Assembly: GCA_040880585.1 (NCBI GenBank)
Contig: JBBDID010000029.1
Coordinates: forward strand, 59,757-123,756
DNA from: Paracrocinitomix sp040880585
Lineage (GTDB): Bacteria; Bacteroidota; Bacteroidia; Flavobacteriales_D; Crocinitomicaceae
Direction: 5' to 3'
DNA length: 64,000 nucleotides
Shown: piece after piece, positions 14,903 to 24,036 of the stretch
Layout of the letters: every line of letters begins with the position of its first letter
Numbering within the stretch: position 1 is the first letter of the stretch
Program-made: the position numbers and the translations under genes
Notes under the pieces: model-generated
Told to the model about the DNA's origin: nothing
Seen by the model: only the letters and a program-made list of their open reading frames with translations
Databases searched by the model: none

Positions 14903-15226
14903 ATGAAAACACTACTATCAATAATCTTTTTTCTCCCTATCATGGCACTGTGTCAGGAAGTCTTGATCATAAGGGGAAAAATGGTCTATGCAGACACTAA
15001 AACAGCAACACTTCAAATTATAGAAACCGAAAATCCAACAGATACAACTACGGTTCAAATCGAGAAGAAAAAATTCAAACTTGAACCACTTGACCTTTCA
15101 AAATCTTATGAGTTGATATTCACATGTGGTGAAGAAACAAAAATTCTTTATATCAAAAAACGGGAAGAAAAGGAAGCAGAAACGTATTATTCCTACTACC
15201 TTGAATTGGATTGGAAAAACCTTTAA
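14903..15226 (+). CDS. Small secreted protein, unknown
   Basis: 107 residues. The signal peptide MKTLLSIIFFLPIMALCQ is followed by a beta-rich domain (LIIRGKMVYADTKTATLQII, KKKFKLEPLDL, ETKILYIKKREEK) that resembles a carboxypeptidase-regulatory or SusC-plug-like strand pattern, without enough sequence to claim it. It lies 16 bp after the membrane protein and 17 bp before the next secreted protein. Confidence 0.65.
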   Translation: MKTLLSIIFFLPIMALCQEVLIIRGKMVYADTKTATLQIIETENPTDTTTVQIEKKKFKLEPLDLSKSYELIFTCGEETKILYIKKREEKEAETYYSYYLELDWKNL

Positions 15227-15243
15227 CATTAATAATGGATGAT

Positions 15244-15663
15244 ATGAAAGCGATAATAACGGTGATTTTGCTCTTTATCTTTACAATTGGAACTACCCAA
15301 TCTGTAAAGGAACTTCACACGAGAGCTACTATGGAAAAATATACTGTCTCGAAAGACGGAGTTAAAACAAAATCAAGCACGAAAAAAGGTGTGTTTTCAA
15401 TCCAGTTTGACTCTACTTTACACATTACAATCTGGGATGGAACTAAAAGAATTGTATCACTCCTCATTACGAATAGCAATGTGTCAAGTGACCGTCAAGC
15501 CGAAATATTTTCTGTTTTAATAGAACCAGATGATAGCTGGGCTCCACTTAAACCAGCAGTACTGATAATGCAGTTTAATTCAGTAATAGAATATTATGAT
15601 GGGATCTTTAAAGAAGATGGATCTCACGATATTACCGAATACTGGAGGTTTTTAGCTTGCTAA
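15244..15663 (+). CDS. Small secreted protein, unknown
   Basis: 139 residues. The start MKAIITVILLFIFTIGTTQ gives a normal signal peptide; an upstream in-frame start would overlap the preceding gene. The mature part (DSTLHITIWDGTKRIVSLL) resembles the 13518 product in general layout: a short beta-rich secreted domain. No family recognised. Confidence 0.6.
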   Translation: MKAIITVILLFIFTIGTTQSVKELHTRATMEKYTVSKDGVKTKSSTKKGVFSIQFDSTLHITIWDGTKRIVSLLITNSNVSSDRQAEIFSVLIEPDDSWAPLKPAVLIMQFNSVIEYYDGIFKEDGSHDITEYWRFLAC

Positions 15664-15720
15664 CTGAATTTGAGAAGTAAATCTGTTTGAAAATCTCAAA
15701 CTAACTGCATAAAATTGTCC

Positions 15721-15993
15721 ATGCAGAAACGGGAAATCATTGTCAAGATCATAGTACAGGACATTCGACACAACATGCTACTCAACGGTTTGCAAGGAAT
15801 CGGATTGGTTGATGATGAAAGATACACCTTGAATATTGACCAGATCGTTGCAGAACTCATGGGAAAACAACCTACAGACGATTGGATGAATACCTACTGG
15901 CAAACAATGGTTAAGCTTCAACCCAACATGACACCAAAAGAGCAAGTTTCTGTGGCAAACAATCTTTTTGAATCCCTTTGCCATCTACAGTGA
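15721..15993 (+). CDS. Small helical protein, unknown
   Basis: 90 residues, no signal peptide. It starts at ATG 15721; a TTG two codons upstream is less likely. Mostly helical, with the stretch TDDWMNTYWQTMVKL. No family was recognised. It is the last gene of the accessory block and is followed by the terminator at 16167-16196. Confidence 0.55.
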   Translation: MQKREIIVKIIVQDIRHNMLLNGLQGIGLVDDERYTLNIDQIVAELMGKQPTDDWMNTYWQTMVKLQPNMTPKEQVSVANNLFESLCHLQ

Positions 15994-16166
15994 AAATCGT
16001 TCCAGAAGCGCCCTCTTTGTTACCCACACATCTGCTCTCATCCTTCTCCTTTCAATGTTTAAATTACTAAATGTATATAATTGAAAACAAACATATGAGC
16101 GCACAGAGAAATTATCGGATAAAACAAGAAAAACATAAACCCCTGGCATTCGCTGATCAGCACAAA

Positions 16167-16196
16167 AAAAGCGCCTCCTTTGAGGGAGACGCTTTT
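16167..16196. terminator. Bidirectional terminator between accessory block and pnp
   Basis: AAAAGCGcCTCC-tttgag-GGAGaCGCTTTT: a stem of eleven pairs with one mismatch, flanked by A-runs on the left and T-runs on the right. It therefore works on both strands. It lies 21 bp past the pnp stop and serves the convergent genes. Confidence 0.75.
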
Positions 16197-16217
16197 GTTA
16201 TTTTATAAAAGATCGAA

Positions 16218-18374
16218 TTATGCTTCTTTTGAAGCCTCTTCTTCTTTTCTTTCCGGTTTAGGAAGAAGTACTTTTCTGGAAAGCTTGTATTTCTTGGTTT
16301 TCGGATCCTGTCCGATCACTTTAAATTTCAAGACATCTCCTTCTTTACATACATCTTCTACTTTTTCAACCCTTCCGTGTTCCAGTTCAGAAATGTGAAT
16401 TAAACCGTCAGTTCCCGGAAGAATCTCAACAAAACATCCGTATGACTGTACTGACTTCACTTTTCCTTCGTATTCAGCTCCTACATCAACAGTTGGAGGA
16501 AAAGCCATCATTTTGATCTTTTTCACGGCATTTTCCATGTCTTCTGCGTTATCAGCAAGAATTTGAACACTTCCTTCACCGGAGGCAATCTCCTCAATAG
16601 TAATGATGGTGTTTGTTTCTTTCTGCAATTCCTGAATGATTTTACCACCGGGTCCAATGATTGCTCCAATTGAGTCATTAGGTACGGTAAATGATTCAAT
16701 TCTGGGTGCAGTCGGTTTCATTTCAGCTCGTGGTGCATCTAAGGTCTTCAACATTTCATTGAGAATGTGTGCTCTACCTGCTTTAGCTTGCATTAAGGCT
16801 TCTGTAAGTACGTCAAAAGAAAGTCCATCCACTTTGATGTCCATTTGACAAGCAGTGATTCCTTCTGTTGTACCGGTTACTTTAAAGTCCATATCTCCTA
16901 AGTGATCTTCATCTCCAAGGATATCAGACAGCACACAGTATTTACCTTCTTCATCCTGGATTAATCCCATGGCGATTCCTGAAACGGGGCGCTTGATTTT
17001 AATTCCTCCATCCATTAGTGCCAAAACACCGGCACAAACAGTTGCCATTGAAGAAGAACCATTGGATTCAAGAACATCCGATACAATACGAATAGTATAA
17101 GGATTATCATCACCGGTTGGCAGCATTCCTCTGATTGCTCTAAAAGCTAAATTTCCATGACCGATCTCTCTACGTGAAACTCCTCTGATTGGTCGGGCTT
17201 CCCCGGTACAAAATGGCGGAAAGTTGTAGTGCAACATGAATTTTTCATATTTCTTCTCTGTTGCATTGTCAACCATTTGCTCATCCAGTTTTCCACCCAA
17301 TGTCAAAGTAGTTAACGATTGGGTTTCCCCACGCGTAAATATGGCAGATCCATGTGCAGATGGCAGGTAATCTACCTCTGACCAAATCGGGCGAATTTCA
17401 TCCATTTTTCGTCCATCTAAACGAAGTTTTTCATCCAACATTACCCGGCGAATCGCTTCTTTCTTAGCCCGGTTAAAATACGTTTGAATAAATTGTGATT
17501 CATATTTTAATGTTTCCTCATCCAGTCCGTCTACGTATTCTTGATAAATGGCTCTAAATTGTTTAGATCGCTCCTCTTTTATAAGACCCTGACGAGTTAC
17601 GTTGGCACATTTTTCATAAACCGCATCCCGGATTTTTTTCTCAACATCCTTATCATGCGTTTCATGCTCGTATTCTCTTTTGGTTTTTGATTTTTCAATA
17701 TTTGATGCAAAATCAATCTGGAATTCGCACTGCTTTTTAATCGCGGCGTGAGCAACTTTGATGATTTCAACCATTTCTTCTTCAGAGATCTCTTTCATTT
17801 CTCCTTCAAGCATGACGACATTATCTTTTGTACCGGCGATCATAACATCTACGTCAGATTTTTCAAATTCTTCGTAAGTGGGGTTAATGATCCAGTTTCC
17901 GTCAATTCTACCTACACGTACTTCAGACATGGGGCCATTAAACGGGATATTTGATACGGCAATCGCTGCTGATGCGGCAAATCCGCATAAAGAATCCGGC
18001 ATATTTACTCCATCATGAGAGATCAATTGCATCATCAATTGCGTTTCTCCGTGAAAGTCATCCGGAAAAAGCGGACGAAGTGCTCTGTCTACTAATCGCA
18101 TGATCAGTACTTCATCATCTGCCGGACGTCCTTCTCTTTTCAAGTAACCTCCCGGAATTTTACCCGCAGCAGAGAATTTCTCTCTGTAATCAACGGTAAG
18201 GGGTAAAAAGTCGATCCCTTCTTTCGCTTCTTTATTGGCGACTACTGTTGCCAGAATCATGGTGTCTCCGGCTCTTACAACTACCGCTCCGTCTGCTTGC
18301 TTGGCAAGTTTTCCGGTTTCAACGGTAATTTCTCTACCGTTTCCGGCGTCAATTGTTTTTGTTATTATATTCAT
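16218..18374 (-). CDS. pnp: Polyribonucleotide nucleotidyltransferase
   Basis: 718 residues from MNIITKTIDAGNG, the conserved start; twelve extra codons upstream run through a leader hairpin and were rejected. Two RNase PH domains (about 1-230 and 320-560) with FTRGETQSLTTLTLG, a KH domain (about 560-620; IGPGGKIIQELQKET) and an S1 domain (about 630-695; GCFVEILPGTDGLIHISEL). It degrades RNA from the 3' end with phosphate and is part of the degradosome. It follows rpsO in the usual order, with a 145-bp gap. Confidence 0.98.
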   Translation of the reverse strand: MNIITKTIDAGNGREITVETGKLAKQADGAVVVRAGDTMILATVVANKEAKEGIDFLPLTVDYREKFSAAGKIPGGYLKREGRPADDEVLIMRLVDRALRPLFPDDFHGETQLMMQLISHDGVNMPDSLCGFAASAAIAVSNIPFNGPMSEVRVGRIDGNWIINPTYEEFEKSDVDVMIAGTKDNVVMLEGEMKEISEEEMVEIIKVAHAAIKKQCEFQIDFASNIEKSKTKREYEHETHDKDVEKKIRDAVYEKCANVTRQGLIKEERSKQFRAIYQEYVDGLDEETLKYESQFIQTYFNRAKKEAIRRVMLDEKLRLDGRKMDEIRPIWSEVDYLPSAHGSAIFTRGETQSLTTLTLGGKLDEQMVDNATEKKYEKFMLHYNFPPFCTGEARPIRGVSRREIGHGNLAFRAIRGMLPTGDDNPYTIRIVSDVLESNGSSSMATVCAGVLALMDGGIKIKRPVSGIAMGLIQDEEGKYCVLSDILGDEDHLGDMDFKVTGTTEGITACQMDIKVDGLSFDVLTEALMQAKAGRAHILNEMLKTLDAPRAEMKPTAPRIESFTVPNDSIGAIIGPGGKIIQELQKETNTIITIEEIASGEGSVQILADNAEDMENAVKKIKMMAFPPTVDVGAEYEGKVKSVQSYGCFVEILPGTDGLIHISELEHGRVEKVEDVCKEGDVLKFKVIGQDPKTKKYKLSRKVLLPKPERKEEEASKEA

Positions 18375-18388
18375 ATTTAATTTATTGT

Positions 18389-18430
18389 GAGCCGGGGCTT
18401 CTTCTTTCACACCTTCGTGTGATCCGACTC
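18389..18430 (-). promoter_or_regulatory. Two-tier hairpin in the pnp leader
   Basis: In pnp sense: GAGUCGG, then UCACAC-GAAG-GUGUGA, then a 10-nt purine-rich bulge, then CCGGCUC. The outer 7-bp stem (18389-18395 with 18424-18430, one G-U) and the perfect inner 6-bp stem (18407-18422) end 14 nt before the ATG. In E. coli the rpsO-pnp leader hairpin is cut by RNase III and used for pnp autocontrol; a similar role is inferred here. Confidence 0.5.
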
Positions 18431-18519
18431 TGTTTATTTATTTATTTGCTTCAGTTTATACAAAAAAAGGACAACCGGATCGAATCCAATTGCCCCCTCT
18501 TAATACGTTTTCATTGAAA

Positions 18520-18789
18520 TTATCTTCTTAATTTCAATTCTTTAACGATAGCTCTATATCGTTCAATATCTTTAGTTTTTAAGTAATCCAAAAGACTTCT
18601 TCTTTTACCAACTAAGGTTTGAAGTGCTTTTTGGGTACCAAAATCTTTTTTGTTCTTTTTCAAATGACCAGTCAAGTGGTCAATTCTGTACGAAAAAAGT
18701 GCTACCTGAGCTTCTGCGCTTCCGGTGTTTTTCTTGTCTTTTCCGTGTTTTTGGAAGATTTCTTCCTTTTTTTCTTTTGTTAAGTACAT
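18520..18789 (-). CDS. rpsO: 30S ribosomal protein S15
   Basis: 89 residues, standard length. Typical motifs: GSAEAQVALFSYRIDHLTGHLK (about 23-44 region), LVGKRRSLLDYL and YRAIVKELKLRR. It binds 16S rRNA early in small-subunit assembly. Upstream of pnp as in most bacteria. Confidence 0.98.
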   Translation of the reverse strand: MYLTKEKKEEIFQKHGKDKKNTGSAEAQVALFSYRIDHLTGHLKKNKKDFGTQKALQTLVGKRRSLLDYLKTKDIERYRAIVKELKLRR

Positions 18790-18925
18790 GCCAATATTAT
18801 ATCAATGATTTTTATGTAGTTCTTTCCACATCTATCGGGATTGAACGGTGCAAAGATAGTTATTTAGTTTGAATAGTGTCAAAGATTGATTAAATAGTTG
18901 CGTCTTAGATGAAAAAACGTTTTTT

Positions 18926-19060
18926 CATTATTGTCCGGTGAAAATTTAAAAAGTTAGAAATAATAATCCTCCCTGGTGATCCTTTCCCCTTTTCCGTCTA
19001 AGACGGATGTGGGAAATGAAATGGCGGAAATAAGAGCCATTATTTCCCCGGACATCAACG
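18926..19060. repeat. Dispersed hairpin repeat, inverted partial copy
   Basis: Reverse complement of part of the family at 8458 and 12945. It begins TCATTATTGTCCGGTG (the tail seen at 13155-13172) and ends at CCCCGGACATCAACG. The tip here is CCGTCTaAGACGG, again self-complementary but different from the other copies. It lies between rpsO and accD, both read away from it or toward it without interruption. Confidence 0.65.
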
Positions 19061-19122
19061 TTTTTTTGTTTTACTTATTACACCTTTTAAGGACACTCTT
19101 TTTGAAACACAAACAACAAGAC

Positions 19123-19968
19123 TTAATTTTTAAACAGGGAAATGAGTTGTCCCAATTTTTCTTTTAGATGCTTTCTTTCCACGATCAAATCCAAAAACCC
19201 GTGCTCCAATACAAACTCAGAACGCTGAAAACCTTCAGGAAGGTCTCTGCCGATCGTTTCTCTGACGACTCTTGGGCCGGCAAATGCAATCAAGGCGTCT
19301 GGTTCTGCAATATTGACATCACCCAGCATGGCAAAAGAAGCAGTTACTCCTCCGGTTGTCGGATCAGTTAAAAATGAGATATAAGGTAATTTTGCTTCTG
19401 AAAGTTGATTGAGTTTGGCAGAGGTCTTTGCCATTTGCATGAGAGAAAGTCCGGCTTCCATCATACGAGCACCTCCTGATTTGGAAATAATCAAAAGCGG
19501 GCACTTCAATTCAATAGCCTTGTCAATGGCACGTGCAATTTTTTCTCCTACTACTGATCCCATAGATCCTCCGATAAAATTAAAATCCATGGCAGCAATA
19601 ACAATTTGTTCACCATTTACTTTTCCATAAGCAGTTCGGATGGCGTCCTTATTTCCCGTTTTATCCTGTACGGCTTTGATACGGTCTGTATATTTCTTGG
19701 TATCATGAAATTTCAAGGGGTCAGCAGATTCTATTGAGCGAGCAAATTCAGTTCCCTTTTTACTGTCAAACAAAATCTCAAAATAGTCTTTTGCCGCAAT
19801 TCTTTCATGATGTCCGCAGTTACCACAAACGGATAAATTTGCTTTATGGTCTTCAGTTGCAATGACCGTTTTACACTTAGGACATTTGTACCACAAACCC
19901 TCAGGGGTTTCCTTTTTCTCAGCTGTTGAAGTATTAATTCCTTGTTTCTCTCTCTTAAACCATCCCAT
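19123..19968 (-). CDS. accD: Acetyl-CoA carboxylase carboxyltransferase subunit beta
   Basis: 281 residues. The N-terminal zinc ribbon (about 28-50) has CPKC and CGNC pairs. The carboxyltransferase core includes NFIGGSMGSVVGEK, SGGARMMEAGLSLMQ, PTTGGVTASFAMLGD and FAGPRVVRETIGRDLPEGFQ. With AccA it transfers the carboxyl group from biotin to acetyl-CoA, the first step of fatty acid synthesis. The stop codon is 36 nt after the aldolase gene ends, so the two are likely cotranscribed. Confidence 0.98.
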   Translation of the reverse strand: MGWFKREKQGINTSTAEKKETPEGLWYKCPKCKTVIATEDHKANLSVCGNCGHHERIAAKDYFEILFDSKKGTEFARSIESADPLKFHDTKKYTDRIKAVQDKTGNKDAIRTAYGKVNGEQIVIAAMDFNFIGGSMGSVVGEKIARAIDKAIELKCPLLIISKSGGARMMEAGLSLMQMAKTSAKLNQLSEAKLPYISFLTDPTTGGVTASFAMLGDVNIAEPDALIAFAGPRVVRETIGRDLPEGFQRSEFVLEHGFLDLIVERKHLKEKLGQLISLFKN

Positions 19969-20003
19969 AGTATTTCTTTCTTTTGATGTGGTAATCGATT
20001 CAA

Positions 20004-21080
20004 TTAGGCAATTGTAATTGACTCATCCAAATAAATATCTTGAATTGCGTTCAAAAGTGCAACTCCTTCTTTCATATCTTTTTGAAATGCTTTTCTGCCT
20101 GAAATGAGTCCATGGCCTGCAGCGCGCTTATTGATCACTGCTGTTTTAATCGCAGCATGAAGGTCTGAAGTGCCACTTCCGGTAGATGCTCCTCCTGAAT
20201 TAATTAATCCGTTTCTTCCCATATAACAGTTAGCCACCTGATAACGGCACAAATCAATAGGGTGATCAGAACTCAACTCACTATACACTTTATCATGTGT
20301 TTTTCCAAAGTCGATTGCGGTGTAGCCCCCGTTCAGGGTAGGTAGTTTTTGTTTAATGATATCTGCCTGAATGGTAACACCGATATGATTGGCCTGTGCA
20401 GTAATGTCTGCAGCGGTGTGATAATCTGTACCCTCTTTTTTAAAGGCTGAATTTCGTAAATAACACCACAAAATAGTCGCCATTCCCAATTCATGAGCCC
20501 GTTCAAAAGCTTGTGCGATATCGATAATTTGCTGCTCTGATTCAGGAGATCCAAAATAAATGGTCGCTCCAATGGCAGTAGCTCCTAAATTCCAAGCCTC
20601 ATCTACTGATCCAAACTCAATTTGATTGTAGGTATTGGGATAAGACAGGAATTCATTGTGATTAATTTTTACAATAAACGGAATCTTATGTGCATATTTT
20701 CTTGAGCAAGATGCCAGTACCCCAAAAGTGGATGCGACGGCATTGCAATTTCCCTCAATCGCTAATTCTACAATTTTCTGCGGATCAAAATAAATGGGAT
20801 TAGGAGCAAAGGAAGCACCTGCTGAATGTTCAATTCCCTGATCAACCGGAAGGATAGAAACATATCCGGTTCCTCCCAGACGCCCATGCCCGTATAATGT
20901 TTGTAGACTTCTCAACACTTGTGGAGAACGGTTGGTTTGTGCAAAACAACGATCAACAAAATCCGCACCGGGAAGGTGAAGCAGATTTTTTGAGATGGTT
21001 TTACACTCATGATTTAAAAGCGCTTCGCCTTCTTTTCCAAATAATTCAATTATTTTATTGGCAGACATTGTTGTTGACAT
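20004..21080 (-). CDS. fbaB: Class I fructose-bisphosphate aldolase (DhnA type)
   Basis: 358 residues, usual for the family. Key stretches: LPVDQGIEHSAGASFAPNP (about 78-96), KINHNEF, ATAIGATIYFGSPES, and Schiff-base region AIDFGKTHDKV, followed by RNGLINSGGAS, AAGHGLISGRKAF. It interconverts fructose 1,6-bisphosphate with triose phosphates and serves mainly in gluconeogenesis in organisms that have it. Upstream of accD on the same strand. Confidence 0.95.
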   Translation of the reverse strand: MSTTMSANKIIELFGKEGEALLNHECKTISKNLLHLPGADFVDRCFAQTNRSPQVLRSLQTLYGHGRLGGTGYVSILPVDQGIEHSAGASFAPNPIYFDPQKIVELAIEGNCNAVASTFGVLASCSRKYAHKIPFIVKINHNEFLSYPNTYNQIEFGSVDEAWNLGATAIGATIYFGSPESEQQIIDIAQAFERAHELGMATILWCYLRNSAFKKEGTDYHTAADITAQANHIGVTIQADIIKQKLPTLNGGYTAIDFGKTHDKVYSELSSDHPIDLCRYQVANCYMGRNGLINSGGASTGSGTSDLHAAIKTAVINKRAAGHGLISGRKAFQKDMKEGVALLNAIQDIYLDESITIA

Positions 21081-21140
21081 AATTCCTGTTTCTTAATGGA
21101 TCGGCAAAATTAATAAAACTTTCGGTTCTGATACGACAAT

Positions 21141-21854
21141 TTATAGGGCATTAATTTGATCGTTTAAGGCGGTTGCTTTGTCTTTAATAATGCGAAGCGC
21201 CAGATTGAATTGTTCTGACTCGTCTAATTCTGTATTATCAATTTCAATAGCATCTTCTGCTTTTTGCAGCGGACTAATTTCTCTGTTCATATCAAAATGA
21301 TCACGCCTTTCAATGTTTTTTTTAACTTCATTGAGCGACACATCTTCTCCTTTGTTCTGTAATTCTAAAAAGCGCCGTTGTGCGCGTATATCTTTACTGG
21401 CAACCATGAATAACTTTACTTCAGCATAAGGAAAAACAACCGTGCCGATATCCCTTCCGTCCATGACGACTCCTCCTGCTTTTCCCATTTCTTGCTGAAT
21501 AGCGACCAACTTTGTGCGTACTTCAGCTATCGCACTAATTGCACTGACTTGACGGGATATTAAAAGGGTACGGATATTTTTCTCCACATTCACACCATTG
21601 AGGTAAGTTTCTGAGGTTTGCTCTTCCCGGTTGTATTCAAATCGTATGTCAATTTCTTGTAGCTCTTTTACTACTTGCTCCCGCAAAAAATGACCATCTT
21701 TTAAGATGCCGGTATTGATCAGATGAAGAGTAATGGCACGATACATAGCGCCACTATCTACATAGATGTAATTCAAATGATTAGCGAGAGCCTTTGCCAG
21801 GGTACTCTTACCACAGGATGAATATCCGTCTATTGCAATGGTGATTTTTGACAC
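21141..21854 (-). CDS. cmk: Cytidylate kinase
   Basis: 237 residues. P-loop GYSSCGKSTLAK (about 9-20), CMP-binding YVDSGAMYRAIT, MDGRDIGTVVFPYAEVK and lid R-AQRRFLEL with RDHFDMNREISPLQKAEDA. It phosphorylates CMP and dCMP. Slightly longer than the E. coli enzyme because of C-terminal residues DKATALNDQINAL. No operon partner is obvious. Confidence 0.97.
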   Translation of the reverse strand: MSKITIAIDGYSSCGKSTLAKALANHLNYIYVDSGAMYRAITLHLINTGILKDGHFLREQVVKELQEIDIRFEYNREEQTSETYLNGVNVEKNIRTLLISRQVSAISAIAEVRTKLVAIQQEMGKAGGVVMDGRDIGTVVFPYAEVKLFMVASKDIRAQRRFLELQNKGEDVSLNEVKKNIERRDHFDMNREISPLQKAEDAIEIDNTELDESEQFNLALRIIKDKATALNDQINAL

Positions 21855-21961
21855 ACCACAAAAGTATAAAATGTATGCCGTATCCGCTATTAATTATTCA
21901 AAATTCAATAGAACAGAATGAAAAAACAGGAAATACAAATCATACTTTTAACAAAAAGGAT

Positions 21962-23194
21962 TCATTGCTCGATTTTTTCGTCGTCAAGCTGAAAGGTAAA
22001 ATGATAATGGGTTCCCTCGTCTTTTTCAAAAGTATAGCTACCGTTCAATTGCTCTGTAAAAGTTTGGATCAATTCAATACCAAATGAATTTTTACGCTTT
22101 TTTTCTACCCATTCCCCATTGTCTCTATAATCAATGGTGAAGCTATCCTTCTGCGGTTTTTTGATGTCAATCCGAATTTCACCTTCTTTTCTGTCTTTGA
22201 AGCCGTGTTTGATAGAGTTGGTAATGAGCTCGTTAAAAATTAATGCGGTAGACACCAGTGATTTGGGCTGAACATGATCAATTTCAGATTTTATATGGAT
22301 CTGCACCTGACAATTGGTTCGGTAGGTTTTTAAAATTTCTTCTGCCAGGGTGCTTAAATAGGTTTTCAAATTAATTTTAGAAATATCTTTGGAACCATAC
22401 ATTTTTTCATGGATAAGTGCCATTGCCGCTACCCGGTTGATGGCCTCCTGAAAGTGATCCAGTGTTTTTTGATCTTCAATTTCTCTGGATTGCATGCGAA
22501 GTAAGCTGGTGATCACCTGAAGGTTATTTTTTACCCGGTGATGAATTTCCCGCAGCATGACCGATTTTTCTTGATGCTGGGCCTGAACGATTTCGTATTG
22601 GTGTTTCAGTTCTTTTTGAGTAATCAGGGATTGTTTTTCAGCGATACGCGACGTTTTTAGTATTTGGTGCATCAGATAAGTAATAAAAAACGTGATGACA
22701 ATTAAGTTGAAGACAATTGCAAAAAGAGAAGAGGGTGTAATTTCCTCTATCTGCCGGATAAGTGCATTTTTTGGTACGACAAATAAAGAAATGGCAAGAC
22801 CGGTCATGTTTACCAAAAGCGCAACGAATCCCCACTTAGCCCCCAACAAATAAAAAACATATAATGTAGTTGCAATGATCCATAAAATGGTTACGTATTT
22901 TTGACTACCAACAATAAAGTACAGGTCGATCTGGCAAAGAGCAGTGCCCGCAATGCCTGCAAAAACAGCGGCAAACCCGTACTTGCCGGTAAAGGCGGTA
23001 ATGAGAAGGGATATGATCATGGCTGCCAAAGCTCCGAGTGTAATATAAGCATCCGACTCCCCTCTAAAAGCATGAAAAACGGAGAGTGTACTAAAAACAA
23101 AACACAACAAAATAAATACCCGCCAAACGAACTTGTATTTTTCTTGATTGTATGAATCCGAATAGTTGGACTCAGGAGGTGTAAACAGCTTCAT
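21962..23194 (-). CDS. Membrane sensor histidine kinase (HisKA_2 type)
   Basis: 410 residues. Six hydrophobic segments (about residues 24-175) form a membrane sensor of the 5TM/7TM style without an extracellular domain. A coiled linker follows, then the phosphoacceptor H in EIHHRVKNNLQVI (about 218-230), typical of HisKA_2, and an HATPase domain (N box FNELITNSIKHGFK, G box EGTHYHFTFQL). No response regulator lies next to it, so its partner is elsewhere. The stimulus is unknown. Confidence 0.92.
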   Translation of the reverse strand: MKLFTPPESNYSDSYNQEKYKFVWRVFILLCFVFSTLSVFHAFRGESDAYITLGALAAMIISLLITAFTGKYGFAAVFAGIAGTALCQIDLYFIVGSQKYVTILWIIATTLYVFYLLGAKWGFVALLVNMTGLAISLFVVPKNALIRQIEEITPSSLFAIVFNLIVITFFITYLMHQILKTSRIAEKQSLITQKELKHQYEIVQAQHQEKSVMLREIHHRVKNNLQVITSLLRMQSREIEDQKTLDHFQEAINRVAAMALIHEKMYGSKDISKINLKTYLSTLAEEILKTYRTNCQVQIHIKSEIDHVQPKSLVSTALIFNELITNSIKHGFKDRKEGEIRIDIKKPQKDSFTIDYRDNGEWVEKKRKNSFGIELIQTFTEQLNGSYTFEKDEGTHYHFTFQLDDEKIEQ

Positions 23195-23247
23195 ACGATT
23201 ATCTAGCGGATTATAACTATTTTCGCACTAAAGTATCAAATTTTAAG

Positions 23248-24036
23248 ATGTTTGAGAACAAAGTTGTATGGATAACAGGAGCCTCTTCGGGGATTGGTGC
23301 TGAGTTGGCATTACAGCTCAATGAGTTAGGCGCAAAAATAATTTTGTCGGCACGTGATGCTCAAAAATTGAAAAATATACAGCAGCAACTTCGTCACCCT
23401 GAAAAATCTATGGTATTGCCTTTGGATCTGGAACATCTTGAAGGAGTGGATGGATTGGTAAAAGCTGTTTTGGATAAGTATGGAAGAATAGATTATTTAG
23501 TGAATAATGGAGGATTAAGTCAAAGGGGAACCGCAATTGAAACTGATTTGAAAGTGGACAGACGCATTATGGAGATTAACTATTTCGGAGCAGTTACACT
23601 GACCAAGGCGGTACTTCCTGTCATGCGCGAGCAGCAATCGGGGCATATCGTGGCTATTTCAAGTATCGCCGGCAAATTCGGATTCTTTTTAAGGTCTGCT
23701 TATGCTGCATCAAAACACGCTTTACAAGGTTTTTTTGAGAGTCTTTTACTGGAGGAAGAACAAAACAACATTCACGTCACAATTGCCTATCCCGGAAAGA
23801 TCAATACAGAAATTTCAAAATCTGCTTTAAATGCCAAAGGAAAATCGCATGGTGAAATGGATCACAATCAAAAAACGGGAATGCCGGTTGAAAAATGCGT
23901 AAACAAACTTATTCGTGCCATAAAAAAGAAAAAAAGATCGGTTTTAATCGGAAATAAAGAGATTTGGGCTGTTTATATCAAACGATATTTCCCGGCTTTA
24001 TTTTGGCGTATCATCAAAAAACAAAAAGCAGTTTAA
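23248..24036 (+). CDS. Short-chain dehydrogenase/reductase
   Basis: 262 residues. Cofactor motif TGASSGIG (about 10-17), NNG at 90-92 region, catalytic S (ISSIAGKFG) and YAASK. The C-terminus is basic and hydrophobic (KRYFPALFWRIIKKQ), like DHRS7-type membrane-associated SDRs. The substrate is unknown. The TAA stop overlaps the ATG of the mutS-like gene (TAATG), so the two are cotranslated. Confidence 0.93.
   Translation: MFENKVVWITGASSGIGAELALQLNELGAKIILSARDAQKLKNIQQQLRHPEKSMVLPLDLEHLEGVDGLVKAVLDKYGRIDYLVNNGGLSQRGTAIETDLKVDRRIMEINYFGAVTLTKAVLPVMREQQSGHIVAISSIAGKFGFFLRSAYAASKHALQGFFESLLLEEEQNNIHVTIAYPGKINTEISKSALNAKGKSHGEMDHNQKTGMPVEKCVNKLIRAIKKKKRSVLIGNKEIWAVYIKRYFPALFWRIIKKQKAV

Noticed and set aside
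18470..18500. GATCGAATCC, resembling a tRNA T-loop
   Set aside because: No acceptor or anticodon stems can be drawn around it.
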